From the NCBI GenBank assembly GCA_002067405.1, contig MVRP01000068.1, positions 1 through 19,026 of the forward strand: a stretch of DNA of 19,026 nt, read 5' to 3'. The translations under genes were made by a program, and so were the position numbers. This stretch comes from Syntrophorhabdaceae bacterium PtaU1.Bin034 (GTDB lineage Bacteria > Desulfobacterota_G > Syntrophorhabdia > Syntrophorhabdales > WCHB1-27). Below the pieces are notes generated by a model. That model searched no databases and was not told where the DNA came from. It saw only the letters and a list, made by a program, of their open reading frames with translations. Shown one piece after another: positions 8,798 through 15,992 of this stretch (the stretch's first letter is position 1; the number at the start of each line of letters is the position of its first letter).

Positions 8798-10948
8798 TTG
8801 ACGGGAGAGGAGAGCAAGACAACCTCGATTGACATTGAGGAACTACAAAGACGCCTTGAAGAGGCCGAGCAGACGATAGAAGCCATTCGCAAAGGCGAAG
8901 TCGATGCCATAGTGAGGCCGGGCGAGGAAGGGCTTGGAATCTACACCCTCGAAAGCGGCGACCATCCTTATCGCAATATTGTTGAGACGATGAACGCGGG
9001 AGCCGTCACTATCGACGAGGATTACACCATCTATTACTCCAATGCGGTTTTCTCAGAAATGACCGGTATCCCTCTTCAATCACTCATCGGCAGCAGCTTC
9101 AAGAGCCTCATTGTACCTGAAGACCTCCCTCTGTTTCTCGATTTTGTCGAGAAAAGCCACAAAGGAAAGAGGGCAATCGAAGAGGCAACCCTCAAAGGCA
9201 AGGATGGGTCACTCTTTGTGCGGCTTGCAGGAAGTAACCAGACGGTTTACAACATAGAGCGGACTTCTATCGTCATTACTGATATCTCCGACCTTCGAAT
9301 AGCGGAGGAGTCTTTCCGGAAAGAGGCACGGACAGTTGAACGTGAGCGGGACCGCCTCATAACGCTCATAAACAGCATGAATGACGGGGTCTGGTTCGTC
9401 AGGACCGACGGTCGAGTTGTCCTCGCAAATGCTGTCGCTAAGGCCCAGTCCGTTGAAGTAGGAATCGATCCCGACACCCTGTCAGAATCACCCGCGCTTT
9501 CACTTTTGTCGCAAGTGGACCTGCTCACTTCCGACCTTAACCCGCTCGACCTTGAAGCGCTCCTGCAGGTGTTTGCCGGGAAGCCTTTTTACGGAGTGGA
9601 AGTAGCTGTCCGCAATAGGGCTACCGGGGAAACGTTCTTTAGGCGGATTTCGGCGAACCCCATATGGGATGAGGAGAAGAAAGTCGAGGGCGTAATTGTC
9701 GTCGTGCAGGACTTTACTGCCCAAAGACGGGGGGAGCAAGAGAAAGCGCAGCTTCAGGAGCAACTCCAGCAAGCGCAAAAGATGGAGGCAATCGGCACGC
9801 TCGCCGGAGGTATTGCCCATGATTTCAATAACATGCTTGCAGTGGTGCTCGGCAACGCGGAACTGGCCCTGGACGAGATGCACGATGACAACGGAGCGAC
9901 CAGAAACCTCGACCAAATTATCAAGGCATCGAAACGGGCCCGTGATCTGGTCAGGCAGATCCTCACCTTCAGCAGAAAGACTGAACAGGGAAGGACACAG
10001 CTAAAGTTGACACCGCTTCTCAAGGAGACCTACACCCTCCTTCGCGGTACTTTACCGAGCACCATACGGATGGAACTTGAAGCTGACACCGAATCGGATG
10101 CCGTCTTCGCCAATCCATCGCAGATGCAGCAGGTCATCATGAACCTGGCAACGAACGCAGCCCACGCGATGCGTGAAAAAGGAGGCGTCCTGACGATCGG
10201 CCTTACCGACGCGACCTTTGATGCGGGAGCGTTGCCGGATCGGGAGATGTCCGCGGGAACCTATGTAAAACTGACGGTCCGGGATACGGGGACAGGGATG
10301 ACGGACGACGTTCGGCGGAGGATATTCGAGCCTTTCTTCACAACCAAACAAGCGGGCGAAGGGACCGGCATGGGCCTTTCCGTCGTTTACGGCATAGTTA
10401 ACAGCCACGACGGCGCGATTACCGTAGAGAGCAAGCCGCGTAAGGGGTCAACTTTCAATATATTCCTCCCTTTTGCGGGCGAGCAAAGGCACGAAGAAGC
10501 GCAAGAAAGGGGAGATGTTCCGGGCGGGACCGAACGGATACTGGTAGTTGACGATGAACCGTCGGTCGTTGAAATGACGCACCAGGTGCTCCAGCGTCTC
10601 GGTTACACCGTGACGGAAGCCACAAGTGGCAATGAGGCATTGGAGCTTTTCCTCAGTGACCCGCGCCATTTTGACGCGATCGTCACCGATCAGGTCATGC
10701 CCGAAATGAGTGGTATCGATCTTGCGAAGAAGATACTTCGCATCAGAAAGGACATTCCCATAGTCCTTTTTACAGGCTATAGCGAGACAGTCTCTCCCGA
10801 GAAGGCAAAGCAAGCAGGCATCCGGGAATTCATCATGAAACCCATCGCAAAGCGAGAAATGGCGCAGACGCTTCGCCGCGTGCTTGATGCACGCGAAGGA
10901 AGCCAGCGTGAACCGGCAGACGGTAGGAATACGAGGGGCAACTCGTAG
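8798..10948 (+). CDS. PAS hybrid sensor histidine kinase with receiver (HK2)
   Basis: Soluble hybrid kinase, 716 aa. The TTG start at 8798 is supported by GAGGG (8788-8792) five bases upstream. Order: helical linker with [12 protein letters not shown] (28-39), shared with the broken kinase; PAS about 57-170; short coiled coil; PAS about 188-307; HisKA with H341 in GGIAHDFNN; HATPase with N449/N453, DTGTGM (496-501), FFTTK (513-517) and GEGTGMGL (520-527); receiver about 578-698 with D585/D586, phospho-acceptor D631, T659 and K681. All key residues are present. From the second PAS to the C-terminus it is a clear paralogue of HK1, offset by 45 residues. It precedes kaiC2 by 125 bases, a gap that may hold a separate promoter. 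A phosphorelay role next to the KaiC2/KaiB module is inferred from position only. Confidence 0.94.
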   Translation: MTGEESKTTSIDIEELQRRLEEAEQTIEAIRKGEVDAIVRPGEEGLGIYTLESGDHPYRNIVETMNAGAVTIDEDYTIYYSNAVFSEMTGIPLQSLIGSSFKSLIVPEDLPLFLDFVEKSHKGKRAIEEATLKGKDGSLFVRLAGSNQTVYNIERTSIVITDISDLRIAEESFRKEARTVERERDRLITLINSMNDGVWFVRTDGRVVLANAVAKAQSVEVGIDPDTLSESPALSLLSQVDLLTSDLNPLDLEALLQVFAGKPFYGVEVAVRNRATGETFFRRISANPIWDEEKKVEGVIVVVQDFTAQRRGEQEKAQLQEQLQQAQKMEAIGTLAGGIAHDFNNMLAVVLGNAELALDEMHDDNGATRNLDQIIKASKRARDLVRQILTFSRKTEQGRTQLKLTPLLKETYTLLRGTLPSTIRMELEADTESDAVFANPSQMQQVIMNLATNAAHAMREKGGVLTIGLTDATFDAGALPDREMSAGTYVKLTVRDTGTGMTDDVRRRIFEPFFTTKQAGEGTGMGLSVVYGIVNSHDGAITVESKPRKGSTFNIFLPFAGEQRHEEAQERGDVPGGTERILVVDDEPSVVEMTHQVLQRLGYTVTEATSGNEALELFLSDPRHFDAIVTDQVMPEMSGIDLAKKILRIRKDIPIVLFTGYSETVSPEKAKQAGIREFIMKPIAKREMAQTLRRVLDAREGSQREPADGRNTRGNS

Positions 10949-11060
10949 AAACTCCTTGACTTCATCCGTTCTTTACGGTACTTAGCTACCAGGTCTTGTC
11001 CATTCCGGCCTGATATCGCTTCAAAACAAAGCAAACCATCACCCTCTTGGCCGTAAAATC

Positions 11061-11070
11061 GGGGGGGGGG
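11061..11070 (+). repeat. G10 homopolymer in the kaiC2 ribosome-binding region
   Basis: Ten consecutive G lie three bases before the kaiC2 ATG, where a Shine-Dalgarno site would be. The run can pair with the CCUCC anti-SD through G-C and G-U pairs. Slippage would change its length and possibly translation efficiency. No other Shine-Dalgarno sequence is visible for this gene. Confidence 0.6.
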
Positions 11071-11073
11071 TAA

Positions 11074-12795
11074 ATGAAACCATCTAAGAAAACAGAGCAG
11101 GAAGGTCGTCTTGAGAAGGCACCCACCGGCATCCAAGGACTTGACGAGATTACAAACGGCGGGCTACCGAAGGGCAGGCCCACTCTTGTGGCCGGAGGAG
11201 CAGGTTCGGGTAAGACCCTTATGGCCATGGAATTCCTCGTCCACGGCGCTCAAGAGTACAACGAGCCGGGCGTATTCATGGCCTTTGAAGAGACGGCCGA
11301 GGAACTGACCAAGAATGTGAAATCCCTCGGCTTCGACCTTACCAAACTTGCCGAACAGAAGAAACTCGCTGTGGACTATGTGTACATTGAGCGCAGTGAA
11401 ATAGAGGAGACGGGGGAATACGATCTTTCCGGACTCTTCGTGAGACTCGATAATGCGATCAAATCCGTCAAGGCCAAACGGGTGGTCCTGGACACAGTGG
11501 AAGTTCTCTTTGCAAGCCTCCCCAACGAGGCCATCCTCAGGGCAGAGTTGAGACGTCTCTTCCGATGGCTCAAGGACAGGGGAGTGACAACGGTCATCAC
11601 CGGAGAGCGGGGCACGGCTACACTCACCCGTCACGGACTTGAAGAGTACGTTGCCGACTGTGTGATCGTCCTCGACCACCGCGTGACTGAACAGCTTTCC
11701 ACGAGACGCCTCCGTATCGTCAAATACCGTGGCTCTTCCCATGGCACGAACGAATACCCTTTCCTTATCGGCGACCAAGGCATCAGCGTGCTCCCCGTCA
11801 CCTCCCTTGGGCTCAAGCACGTCGCCTCAAATGAACGTATCCCGACGGGCATCTCCCGGCTCGATGCTATGTTCGTTGGCAAAGGGTATTACAGGGGAAC
11901 CACGGTCCTGCTATCGGGTACGGCAGGCACGGGCAAATCGAGCGTTTCTGCGGCATTCGCTAAGTCGACATGCGAACGAGGAGAACGGGTTCTATACTTT
12001 GCATTTGAGGAGTCCGAAAGCCAGATCGTACGCAACATGCGGTCAATAGGCATGGACCTTCAACCCTGCATCGACAAAGGATTCCTCCGGTTCGAAGCAT
12101 CGCGCCCCACGGTCTTCGGTCTTGAGATGCACCTGACGACGATGCACCGGGCAATCGAAACATTCGACCCGAGCGTAGTCATCATCGACCCGATTACAAA
12201 CCTTGTAACCGTAGGAAGCGACGTCGAGGTAAAATCGATGCTGACACGCCTTATCGATTTCCTCAAGATGAAGCATATTACTGCCCTGTTCACCAGTCTC
12301 ACGACAGGTGGCGCGAATCTCGAACAGACGGAAGTGGGCATCTCTTCCCTGATGGACACTTGGATGGTGCTCCGTGATCTGGAGAGCAGTGGAGAACGGA
12401 ACCGTGGATTCATGATTCTCAAATCGCGCGGTATGGCCCACTCGAACCAGATTCGTGAATTTCGCCTTACCGACCACGGCATTGAACTTCAGGATGTCTA
12501 TGTCGGCCCCTCCGGTGTATTAACCGGCTCTGCCCGCGCCCAACAGGAAGCGAAAGAGAGGGCAGCCGAGGTGGAGTTCAGGGGCGAACTCGACCGTAAG
12601 CGGCGAGAGTTTGAGCGCAAGCGGGCGGTGACAGAGGCGCAAATCGCTGCACTGCGGGCGAGCATGGAAGCCGACGAAGAGGAGATGAAGAAGATTGAAC
12701 AACAGGAGGAAAAACGGGAGACCGCCCGCGAGGAGCAGCGGGAGGAGATGGCGCGCCGTCGCCACGCGGATGCGGAGGTGGCCGATGAACGCTAA
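11074..12795 (+). CDS. kaiC: KaiC-type tandem RecA ATPase with C-terminal coiled coil (KaiC2)
   Basis: Two-domain KaiC ATPase/autokinase, 573 aa, longer than cyanobacterial KaiC. CI: Walker A GGAGSGKT (41-48), catalytic E72-E73 in FEET, Walker B ending at D140. CII: Walker A GTAGTGKS (282-289), E312-E313 in FEES, Walker B ending at D372. S424 and S425 align with cyanobacterial phosphosites S431/T432, and T419 with T426, so autophosphorylation is likely. Residues about 485-573 form a very charged Glu/Arg/Lys coiled coil where cyanobacterial KaiC has its short KaiA-binding tail; no kaiA is present in the window. From knowledge of the family, the KaiC of Rhodobacter sphaeroides has a comparable coiled-coil tail that joins two hexamers. 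The ATG at 11074 follows a G10 run instead of a normal Shine-Dalgarno. The 3' end overlaps kaiB1 by 11 bases. Confidence 0.95.
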   Translation: MKPSKKTEQEGRLEKAPTGIQGLDEITNGGLPKGRPTLVAGGAGSGKTLMAMEFLVHGAQEYNEPGVFMAFEETAEELTKNVKSLGFDLTKLAEQKKLAVDYVYIERSEIEETGEYDLSGLFVRLDNAIKSVKAKRVVLDTVEVLFASLPNEAILRAELRRLFRWLKDRGVTTVITGERGTATLTRHGLEEYVADCVIVLDHRVTEQLSTRRLRIVKYRGSSHGTNEYPFLIGDQGISVLPVTSLGLKHVASNERIPTGISRLDAMFVGKGYYRGTTVLLSGTAGTGKSSVSAAFAKSTCERGERVLYFAFEESESQIVRNMRSIGMDLQPCIDKGFLRFEASRPTVFGLEMHLTTMHRAIETFDPSVVIIDPITNLVTVGSDVEVKSMLTRLIDFLKMKHITALFTSLTTGGANLEQTEVGISSLMDTWMVLRDLESSGERNRGFMILKSRGMAHSNQIREFRLTDHGIELQDVYVGPSGVLTGSARAQQEAKERAAEVEFRGELDRKRREFERKRAVTEAQIAALRASMEADEEEMKKIEQQEEKRETAREEQREEMARRRHADAEVADER

Positions 12796-13147
12796 CAAGA
12801 GGGGACATGCGAACGAGGAATTAGAAAAGATCGGTGAGACCTGGGAACTTCGTCTGTATGTAGCGGGGCCGACAGAAAAGGCAATGCGGGCATTCGATAA
12901 CCTCAAGCGAATCTGTGAGGAGAATATGCCCGGCCGATATCACATCGAAGTTATAGACTTGTTGAAGCAACCACAACTCGCTGCAGGCGACCAAATCGTT
13001 GCAGTACCGACTCTGGTGCGGAAGCTGCCACCTCCATTGAGAAAGGTCATTGGGGATCTGTCCAATACCGAGCGGGTGCTCGTAGGGCTTGACTTAAAGC
13101 CCAGAAATCTGAGGTTGGAAGTGACCAATGAAGAAGGAAAGTCCTAA
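12785..13147 (+). CDS. kaiB: KaiB-family protein (KaiB1)
   Basis: Small thioredoxin-like clock protein that, in characterised systems, switches fold and binds the CI ring of KaiC. 120 aa. The KaiB domain spans about 20-105 with LRLYVAGPT, the [11 protein letters not shown] segment, PTL (75-77), [13 protein letters not shown] (81-93) and the GLDL end (101-104). The frame is open further upstream (to 12695), but ATG 12785 is chosen because GGAGG at 12774-12778 sits six bases before it and because homology starts soon after. It overlaps the end of kaiC2 by 11 bases and the start of kaiB2 by 20 bases, so the three are co-transcribed and likely translationally coupled. It carries a basic N-terminal extension and a short charged C-terminal tail beyond the core fold. 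Confidence 0.93.
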   Translation: MNANKRGHANEELEKIGETWELRLYVAGPTEKAMRAFDNLKRICEENMPGRYHIEVIDLLKQPQLAAGDQIVAVPTLVRKLPPPLRKVIGDLSNTERVLVGLDLKPRNLRLEVTNEEGKS

Positions 13148-13475
13148 AGACAGCGTCGAGATCTTCGAGAAGGCGATCAAAGAATCACGCAAGAAGAGAT
13201 ATTTACTCCGCCTCTACATCGCGGGGACTTCAGCCAAATCTACCCGCGCCATAAATAATCTGAAGAAGCTATGTGAGGAGCATCTGAAGGACCGCTACGA
13301 GTTGGAGGTAATAGATATCTACCAGCAGCCAAAGCTGGCCGAGGGCGAACAGATCATTGCTGCCCCGACCCTGGTAAAGGAACTCCCCCCTCCCTTGAGG
13401 AAGTTTATCGGTGATCTGGCTGACATGGAAAAACTCTTGGTGGGACTCGATCTAAAACCGAAAGCAAATGAGTAA
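13128..13475 (+). CDS. kaiB: KaiB-family protein (KaiB2)
   Basis: Second KaiB paralogue, 115 aa, core domain about 24-110. LRLYIAGTS, the [15 protein letters not shown] segment, PTL (80-82), [13 protein letters not shown] (86-98) and GLDL (106-109) match KaiB1 position by position. Differences include [11 protein letters not shown] for [11 protein letters not shown] and DLADMEKLL for DLSNTERVL. The N-terminal 23 residues form a charged helix, unlike that of KaiB1. ATG 13128 lies inside the end of kaiB1 (20-base overlap), with GGAAGTG at 13117-13123 as the likely ribosome site. It is the last gene of the HK2/KaiC2 unit. The pair probably arose by tandem duplication, and the two products may bind KaiC2 with different affinity or form mixed rings; this is inference. 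Confidence 0.93.
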   Translation: MKKESPKDSVEIFEKAIKESRKKRYLLRLYIAGTSAKSTRAINNLKKLCEEHLKDRYELEVIDIYQQPKLAEGEQIIAAPTLVKELPPPLRKFIGDLADMEKLLVGLDLKPKANE

Positions 13476-13613
13476 AACGAGGTACACACAAAGAATAGAT
13501 CCGTCTGATACGACGAGTCATCAAACATCCCCTCCGGTATCTTCCCCTTTCCACGCTTGGAAGCTGATAGCCTTAAGGAGAATTTTTTACCACGCGCTAC
13601 CATTTACCGCTAG

Positions 13614-13657
13614 TAATCTGTAGATTAGGTTGGTTTCAAGGTTTGCCTTGCAGAACC
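13614..13657. repeat. Hairpins between kaiB2 and the convergent DUF1835 gene
   Basis: TAATCT-GT-AGATTA (13614-13627) is a perfect dyad. It is followed by an imperfect hairpin, GGTT-T-CAAGG (13632-13641), TTTG loop, CCTTG-CAG-AACC (13646-13657). They lie between two converging genes, where a bidirectional transcription end is expected, but neither has a T tract on either strand. The rest of 13476-13701 shows no gene. Confidence 0.35.
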
Positions 13658-13701
13658 GTATTCCTAACCAAAATGGGAGCGAAAAGGATCGGATGTGATG
13701 T

Positions 13702-14574
13702 CTACGTAGCATAAACCCGAAATCCTTGCAGGATGTCCTCGGCATTCCATTGAGGAAGGAGGGGCTTTGGCCCTTCTATTCTCACAAGTGCCGGTCTGCG
13801 CGTTGCCAGTTTGTTGATCTTAGCCGAAAGGGTAATGTCTCCCCAGAACAAAGGATGGGTATCATGGGTCGCCGCATATGAGAAGATCTGTGACGGAGTC
13901 GATAAGCCGGAGCGCACCGCTTCCAGGACAAATCGCTCGAGTCGTCCCAACCCCGTAGCCTCGTCCGGTTGCTCCTCAAGCCAACGTGTTACAGCAGCGG
14001 GAATCCATTGTAACGGCGCATGCTGCAAGCTTGCGATTTCCAGAAACGCGGCCCTGTCTTGCAAGGCGAACGTCCTATCCACATGTCTGGCGAAAAGGAA
14101 TTGTCCCTTCGATACCCGCTGTCGTTGATCATAGAGCGAAGCGAGTTGGGAGGGAGAAAGCTGTCCCAGGCCGTCAAACGGTATAATTTCCGGAAAAGCG
14201 TCGACACAGAGGAGCTCGACCCCGTCGACTGATTTGAAGTCCATGCAGGCGAGGATGTGACAAAGCATCGATTGGTCGAAAAGGCACGCATCGAACCAAA
14301 GAATCACTGCGTCGTACTGTCCGGCCCTTTCCAACTTCGCATACTGAGCTTTCAAGGTTTCAAGGGTCTGTTGCCTGGTCAATCCCCCGCCCGTCGCGTC
14401 CTCAAGGAACTGAGCGCGGGCATGCAACGTAGGCTCGTCCGGCCACCCCGGGTTTCTGGGACCATCATAAAGGATATCGTGCCAGACGAAGACCTCCCCG
14501 GTGATACCGCTCCTTCTCAGACTATCGCCCGCAATATCACCGCTCGTAATATGGAGGATTTGTCTCATCCGCAC
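13702..14574 (-). CDS. DUF1835 domain-containing protein, 290 aa
   Basis: The N-terminus reads ILHITSGDIAGDSLRRSG followed by EVFVWHDILYDGP, the signature of the DUF1835 family, whose biochemical role I do not know. The family is soluble and often found in short accessory operons. The middle carries an acidic and hydrophobic core (VILWFDACLFDQ) and the C-terminus a segment around LFWGDITLSAKINKL that resembles a winged-helix end region. The GTG at 14574 and the ATG at 14568 are both possible starts. GAAGAAGAGGGG just upstream fits the ATG better, which would shorten the protein by two residues. The upstream small frame ends at 14565, overlapping the start. It converges on kaiB2 and probably has no part in the Kai system. 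Confidence 0.82.
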   Translation of the reverse strand: MRMRQILHITSGDIAGDSLRRSGITGEVFVWHDILYDGPRNPGWPDEPTLHARAQFLEDATGGGLTRQQTLETLKAQYAKLERAGQYDAVILWFDACLFDQSMLCHILACMDFKSVDGVELLCVDAFPEIIPFDGLGQLSPSQLASLYDQRQRVSKGQFLFARHVDRTFALQDRAAFLEIASLQHAPLQWIPAAVTRWLEEQPDEATGLGRLERFVLEAVRSGLSTPSQIFSYAATHDTHPLFWGDITLSAKINKLATRRPALVRIEGPKPLLPQWNAEDILQGFRVYAT

Positions 14575-14815
14575 CCCTCTTCTTCCCGCTCATCTTCGAC
14601 CATTGCCTTGGCTTCTTCGAGAATCGTTTTGTATATCTCAGGCTGAAGCCTTCTTTTCGCTGCCGTTATGAACGTCCTTTCGAGACTTATGCGTGCGTTG
14701 CCCCGTGGTGCCGGCGTCTTAGCTCGTTGAGTCGCTTTTGCAGCGTCGCGACAGTCAGCTTCTTTCGCTTCAAGGCGTAATCAGCTCCAAAGATCTCAGG
14801 CGAGTCGATAGTCAC
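14565..14815 (-). pseudogene. Two out-of-frame small coding segments upstream of the DUF1835 gene
   Basis: A frame starting GTG at 14815 reads MTIDSPEIFGADYALKRKK onward for 42 codons to TAA at 14687-14689. A second frame, without a usual start, continues with protein-like sequence (RISLERTFITAAKRRLQPEI, then LEEAKAMVEDERE) to TGA at 14565-14567, overlapping the DUF1835 start. A single frameshift near 14690-14720 would join the two into about 80 aa. No family is recognised. It may be a decayed gene or two very small genes; the reading is tentative. Confidence 0.3.
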
Positions 14816-14946
14816 ACCCCGGCCGATGCTTCCCTCACCTGCACTTCAAGACGGTCGACATCGACTTTCTCCTCTGCAAGCAAGTCCTTCACCGCTTCAA
14901 ATGGCATTGTCCTTACTTGTGCTTGAATGACATCTTTCAGACTCAT
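14812..14946 (-). CDS. Small hypothetical protein, 44 aa
   Basis: From ATG 14946 the product begins MSLKDVIQAQVRTMPFEAV and is helical and acidic. The frame stays open upstream to an ATG at 15015, but a perfect extended -10 promoter lies inside that extension, so the shorter form is preferred. Its stop (14812-14814) overlaps the next GTG start by two bases in GTGTGA. Removing or adding one base in the GGGG run there would fuse it to the next frame (…REASAG then VTIDSPEIF), so it may be the 5' part of a broken gene. Its small size and promoter-proximal place would also suit an antitoxin-like regulator, but nothing confirms that. Confidence 0.3.
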   Translation of the reverse strand: MSLKDVIQAQVRTMPFEAVKDLLAEEKVDVDRLEVQVREASAGV

Positions 14947-14965
14947 TTGTTCAGGCACATCCTTT

Positions 14966-14976
14966 GTGTCAGACAC
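14966..14976. promoter_or_regulatory. Candidate operator dyad
   Basis: GTGTC-A-GACAC is a perfect 5-bp dyad just downstream of the predicted transcription start of the minus-strand promoter. That position would let a bound protein block transcription of the 14565-14946 frames and the DUF1835 gene. Confidence 0.35.
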
Positions 14977-14991
14977 TGTAACTTTACCCAC

Positions 14992-15000
14992 ATTATACCA
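14992..15000 (-). promoter_or_regulatory. Extended -10 promoter of the DUF1835 operon
   Basis: On the minus strand TGG is followed by a perfect TATAAT (14997 down to 14992). This gives a full extended -10 motif without an obvious -35. Transcription would start near 14985 and run through the small frames into the DUF1835 gene. Confidence 0.55.
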
Positions 15001-15061
15001 TTGCCCCAAAGCCATCCCCTATCGAGAGCCACGAACGGCTAATACAACCGCATCCGGCCAG

Positions 15062-15119
15062 GTAATACCCGAATAGAACAGTCTCTTTATTAGTTCAGAC
15101 GAAAAGAGCCCGGTATTAC
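15062..15119. repeat. Nested inverted repeats upstream of the mobile-type operon
   Basis: Outer arms GTAATACC (15062-15069) and GGTATTAC (15112-15119) are perfect 8-bp complements. Inside them CTCTTT (15083-15088) pairs with AAAGAG (15103-15108). The element ends 77 bases before the ATG at 15197. It could be a leader structure, a regulator site or part of a transfer or replication origin. The remaining intergenic bases from 15016 to 15196 show no gene. Confidence 0.4.
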
Positions 15120-15196
15120 GAAAGGCAGACCATGGAACTCGCATCGTCACCCGTTATGCCGGCCGCAAGATCACACACCCATAAGGAGGAACATCC

Positions 15197-15979
15197 ATGA
15201 AGAAATGTATAGCCCTCTCGATGCATCACTATGCCGAAGGCTTCGTTGATAACCCCGGTTTAAAAGAACGACGTCTATCCGAGTTATCGACGAACATGGC
15301 CACGCTATTGCGCCAGATTGCGGCAGTGGACGGCGCCATTGCCGGAAGAAGCGCCTGTCCTCCGGAGATGATGCAGGATTCGAAGTTCATGACCGGAGAG
15401 CAAAAGAGAAAGGTTCTAGGGCAATGGGACAAGTTCATTAAAGGAGGTTTCAGCCACCATCTATTCACCGATGCGATCTATCAGCACCTGAACCTGCATT
15501 GCGGCTTCATAGCCCATTTCAACCGGATGGGCTTCTACTCTACGTACTGGAACGGTGACTTCATCGCCTTTGCCAAACAGACAGATATGGTTCTTCTGCC
15601 CGTACCCGGTGTCTTCATTAACTGGGAGCGATTTCTGCTGTCATTCCAGTGCTGGGGCGAATGGGCGGGCATGGGCGCTACCATGCTCCATTCCCTTAAG
15701 AGCCATCTGTCGTCAACTCTGCGAGAACTGGAGGGCGAGGTGATCGATGCCTTCCACCACGATCTCGAGCAACTCTATCCGCTTCAGGTAGAGGAAAGAA
15801 AACGGATCGCCGAGGAGGCCGATACCTACAGAAGAAAAGTGGTCGAACTGACTACGAAGCTCGACGACATGGATATCGACTCTTTTCTGGAAGACAGAAT
15901 AGCGAGCTACAAAACGTTATTCCCCACCCTCGATCCGGCCAATTTCGTTGAGGCAGGCCTGGTCAGCAATCTCTGCTGA
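15197..15979 (+). CDS. Hypothetical protein of a mobile-type operon, 260 aa
   Basis: The family is not recognised. ATG 15197 is well supported by AAGGAGG starting 14 bases upstream. The N-terminal half is mixed, with conserved-looking aromatic and His-rich stretches (SMHHYAEGF at 8-16, FSHHLFTDAIYQHLNLHCGF around 84-103). The C-terminal part, about 170-235, is a charged helix likely to form a coiled coil, ending in DIDSFLEDRI. There is no signal peptide or membrane segment. It is followed after 13 bases by the Toprim primase-like gene and then by the ArdC-like gene, so it is the first gene of a plasmid or integrative-element-style operon. A role in DNA processing is a guess from these neighbours only. 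Confidence 0.75.
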   Translation: MKKCIALSMHHYAEGFVDNPGLKERRLSELSTNMATLLRQIAAVDGAIAGRSACPPEMMQDSKFMTGEQKRKVLGQWDKFIKGGFSHHLFTDAIYQHLNLHCGFIAHFNRMGFYSTYWNGDFIAFAKQTDMVLLPVPGVFINWERFLLSFQCWGEWAGMGATMLHSLKSHLSSTLRELEGEVIDAFHHDLEQLYPLQVEERKRIAEEADTYRRKVVELTTKLDDMDIDSFLEDRIASYKTLFPTLDPANFVEAGLVSNLC

Positions 15980-15992
15980 AGGAGGTACAGGC

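Noticed and set aside
10956..10984. TTGACT-17-TACTTA as a separate kaiC2 promoter
   Set aside because: The -35 is good but the -10 matches poorly, so it was not annotated, though an internal promoter in the 125-base gap remains possible.
12695..12784. 30-residue N-terminal extension of KaiB1
   Set aside because: It lies inside the kaiC2 coiled-coil coding sequence in another frame. GGAGG before ATG 12785 and the KaiB homology favour the shorter start.
14257..14646. 129-codon plus-strand frame opposite the DUF1835 gene start
   Set aside because: The opposite strand encodes a recognisable DUF1835 N-terminus; this frame has no family features or ribosome site.
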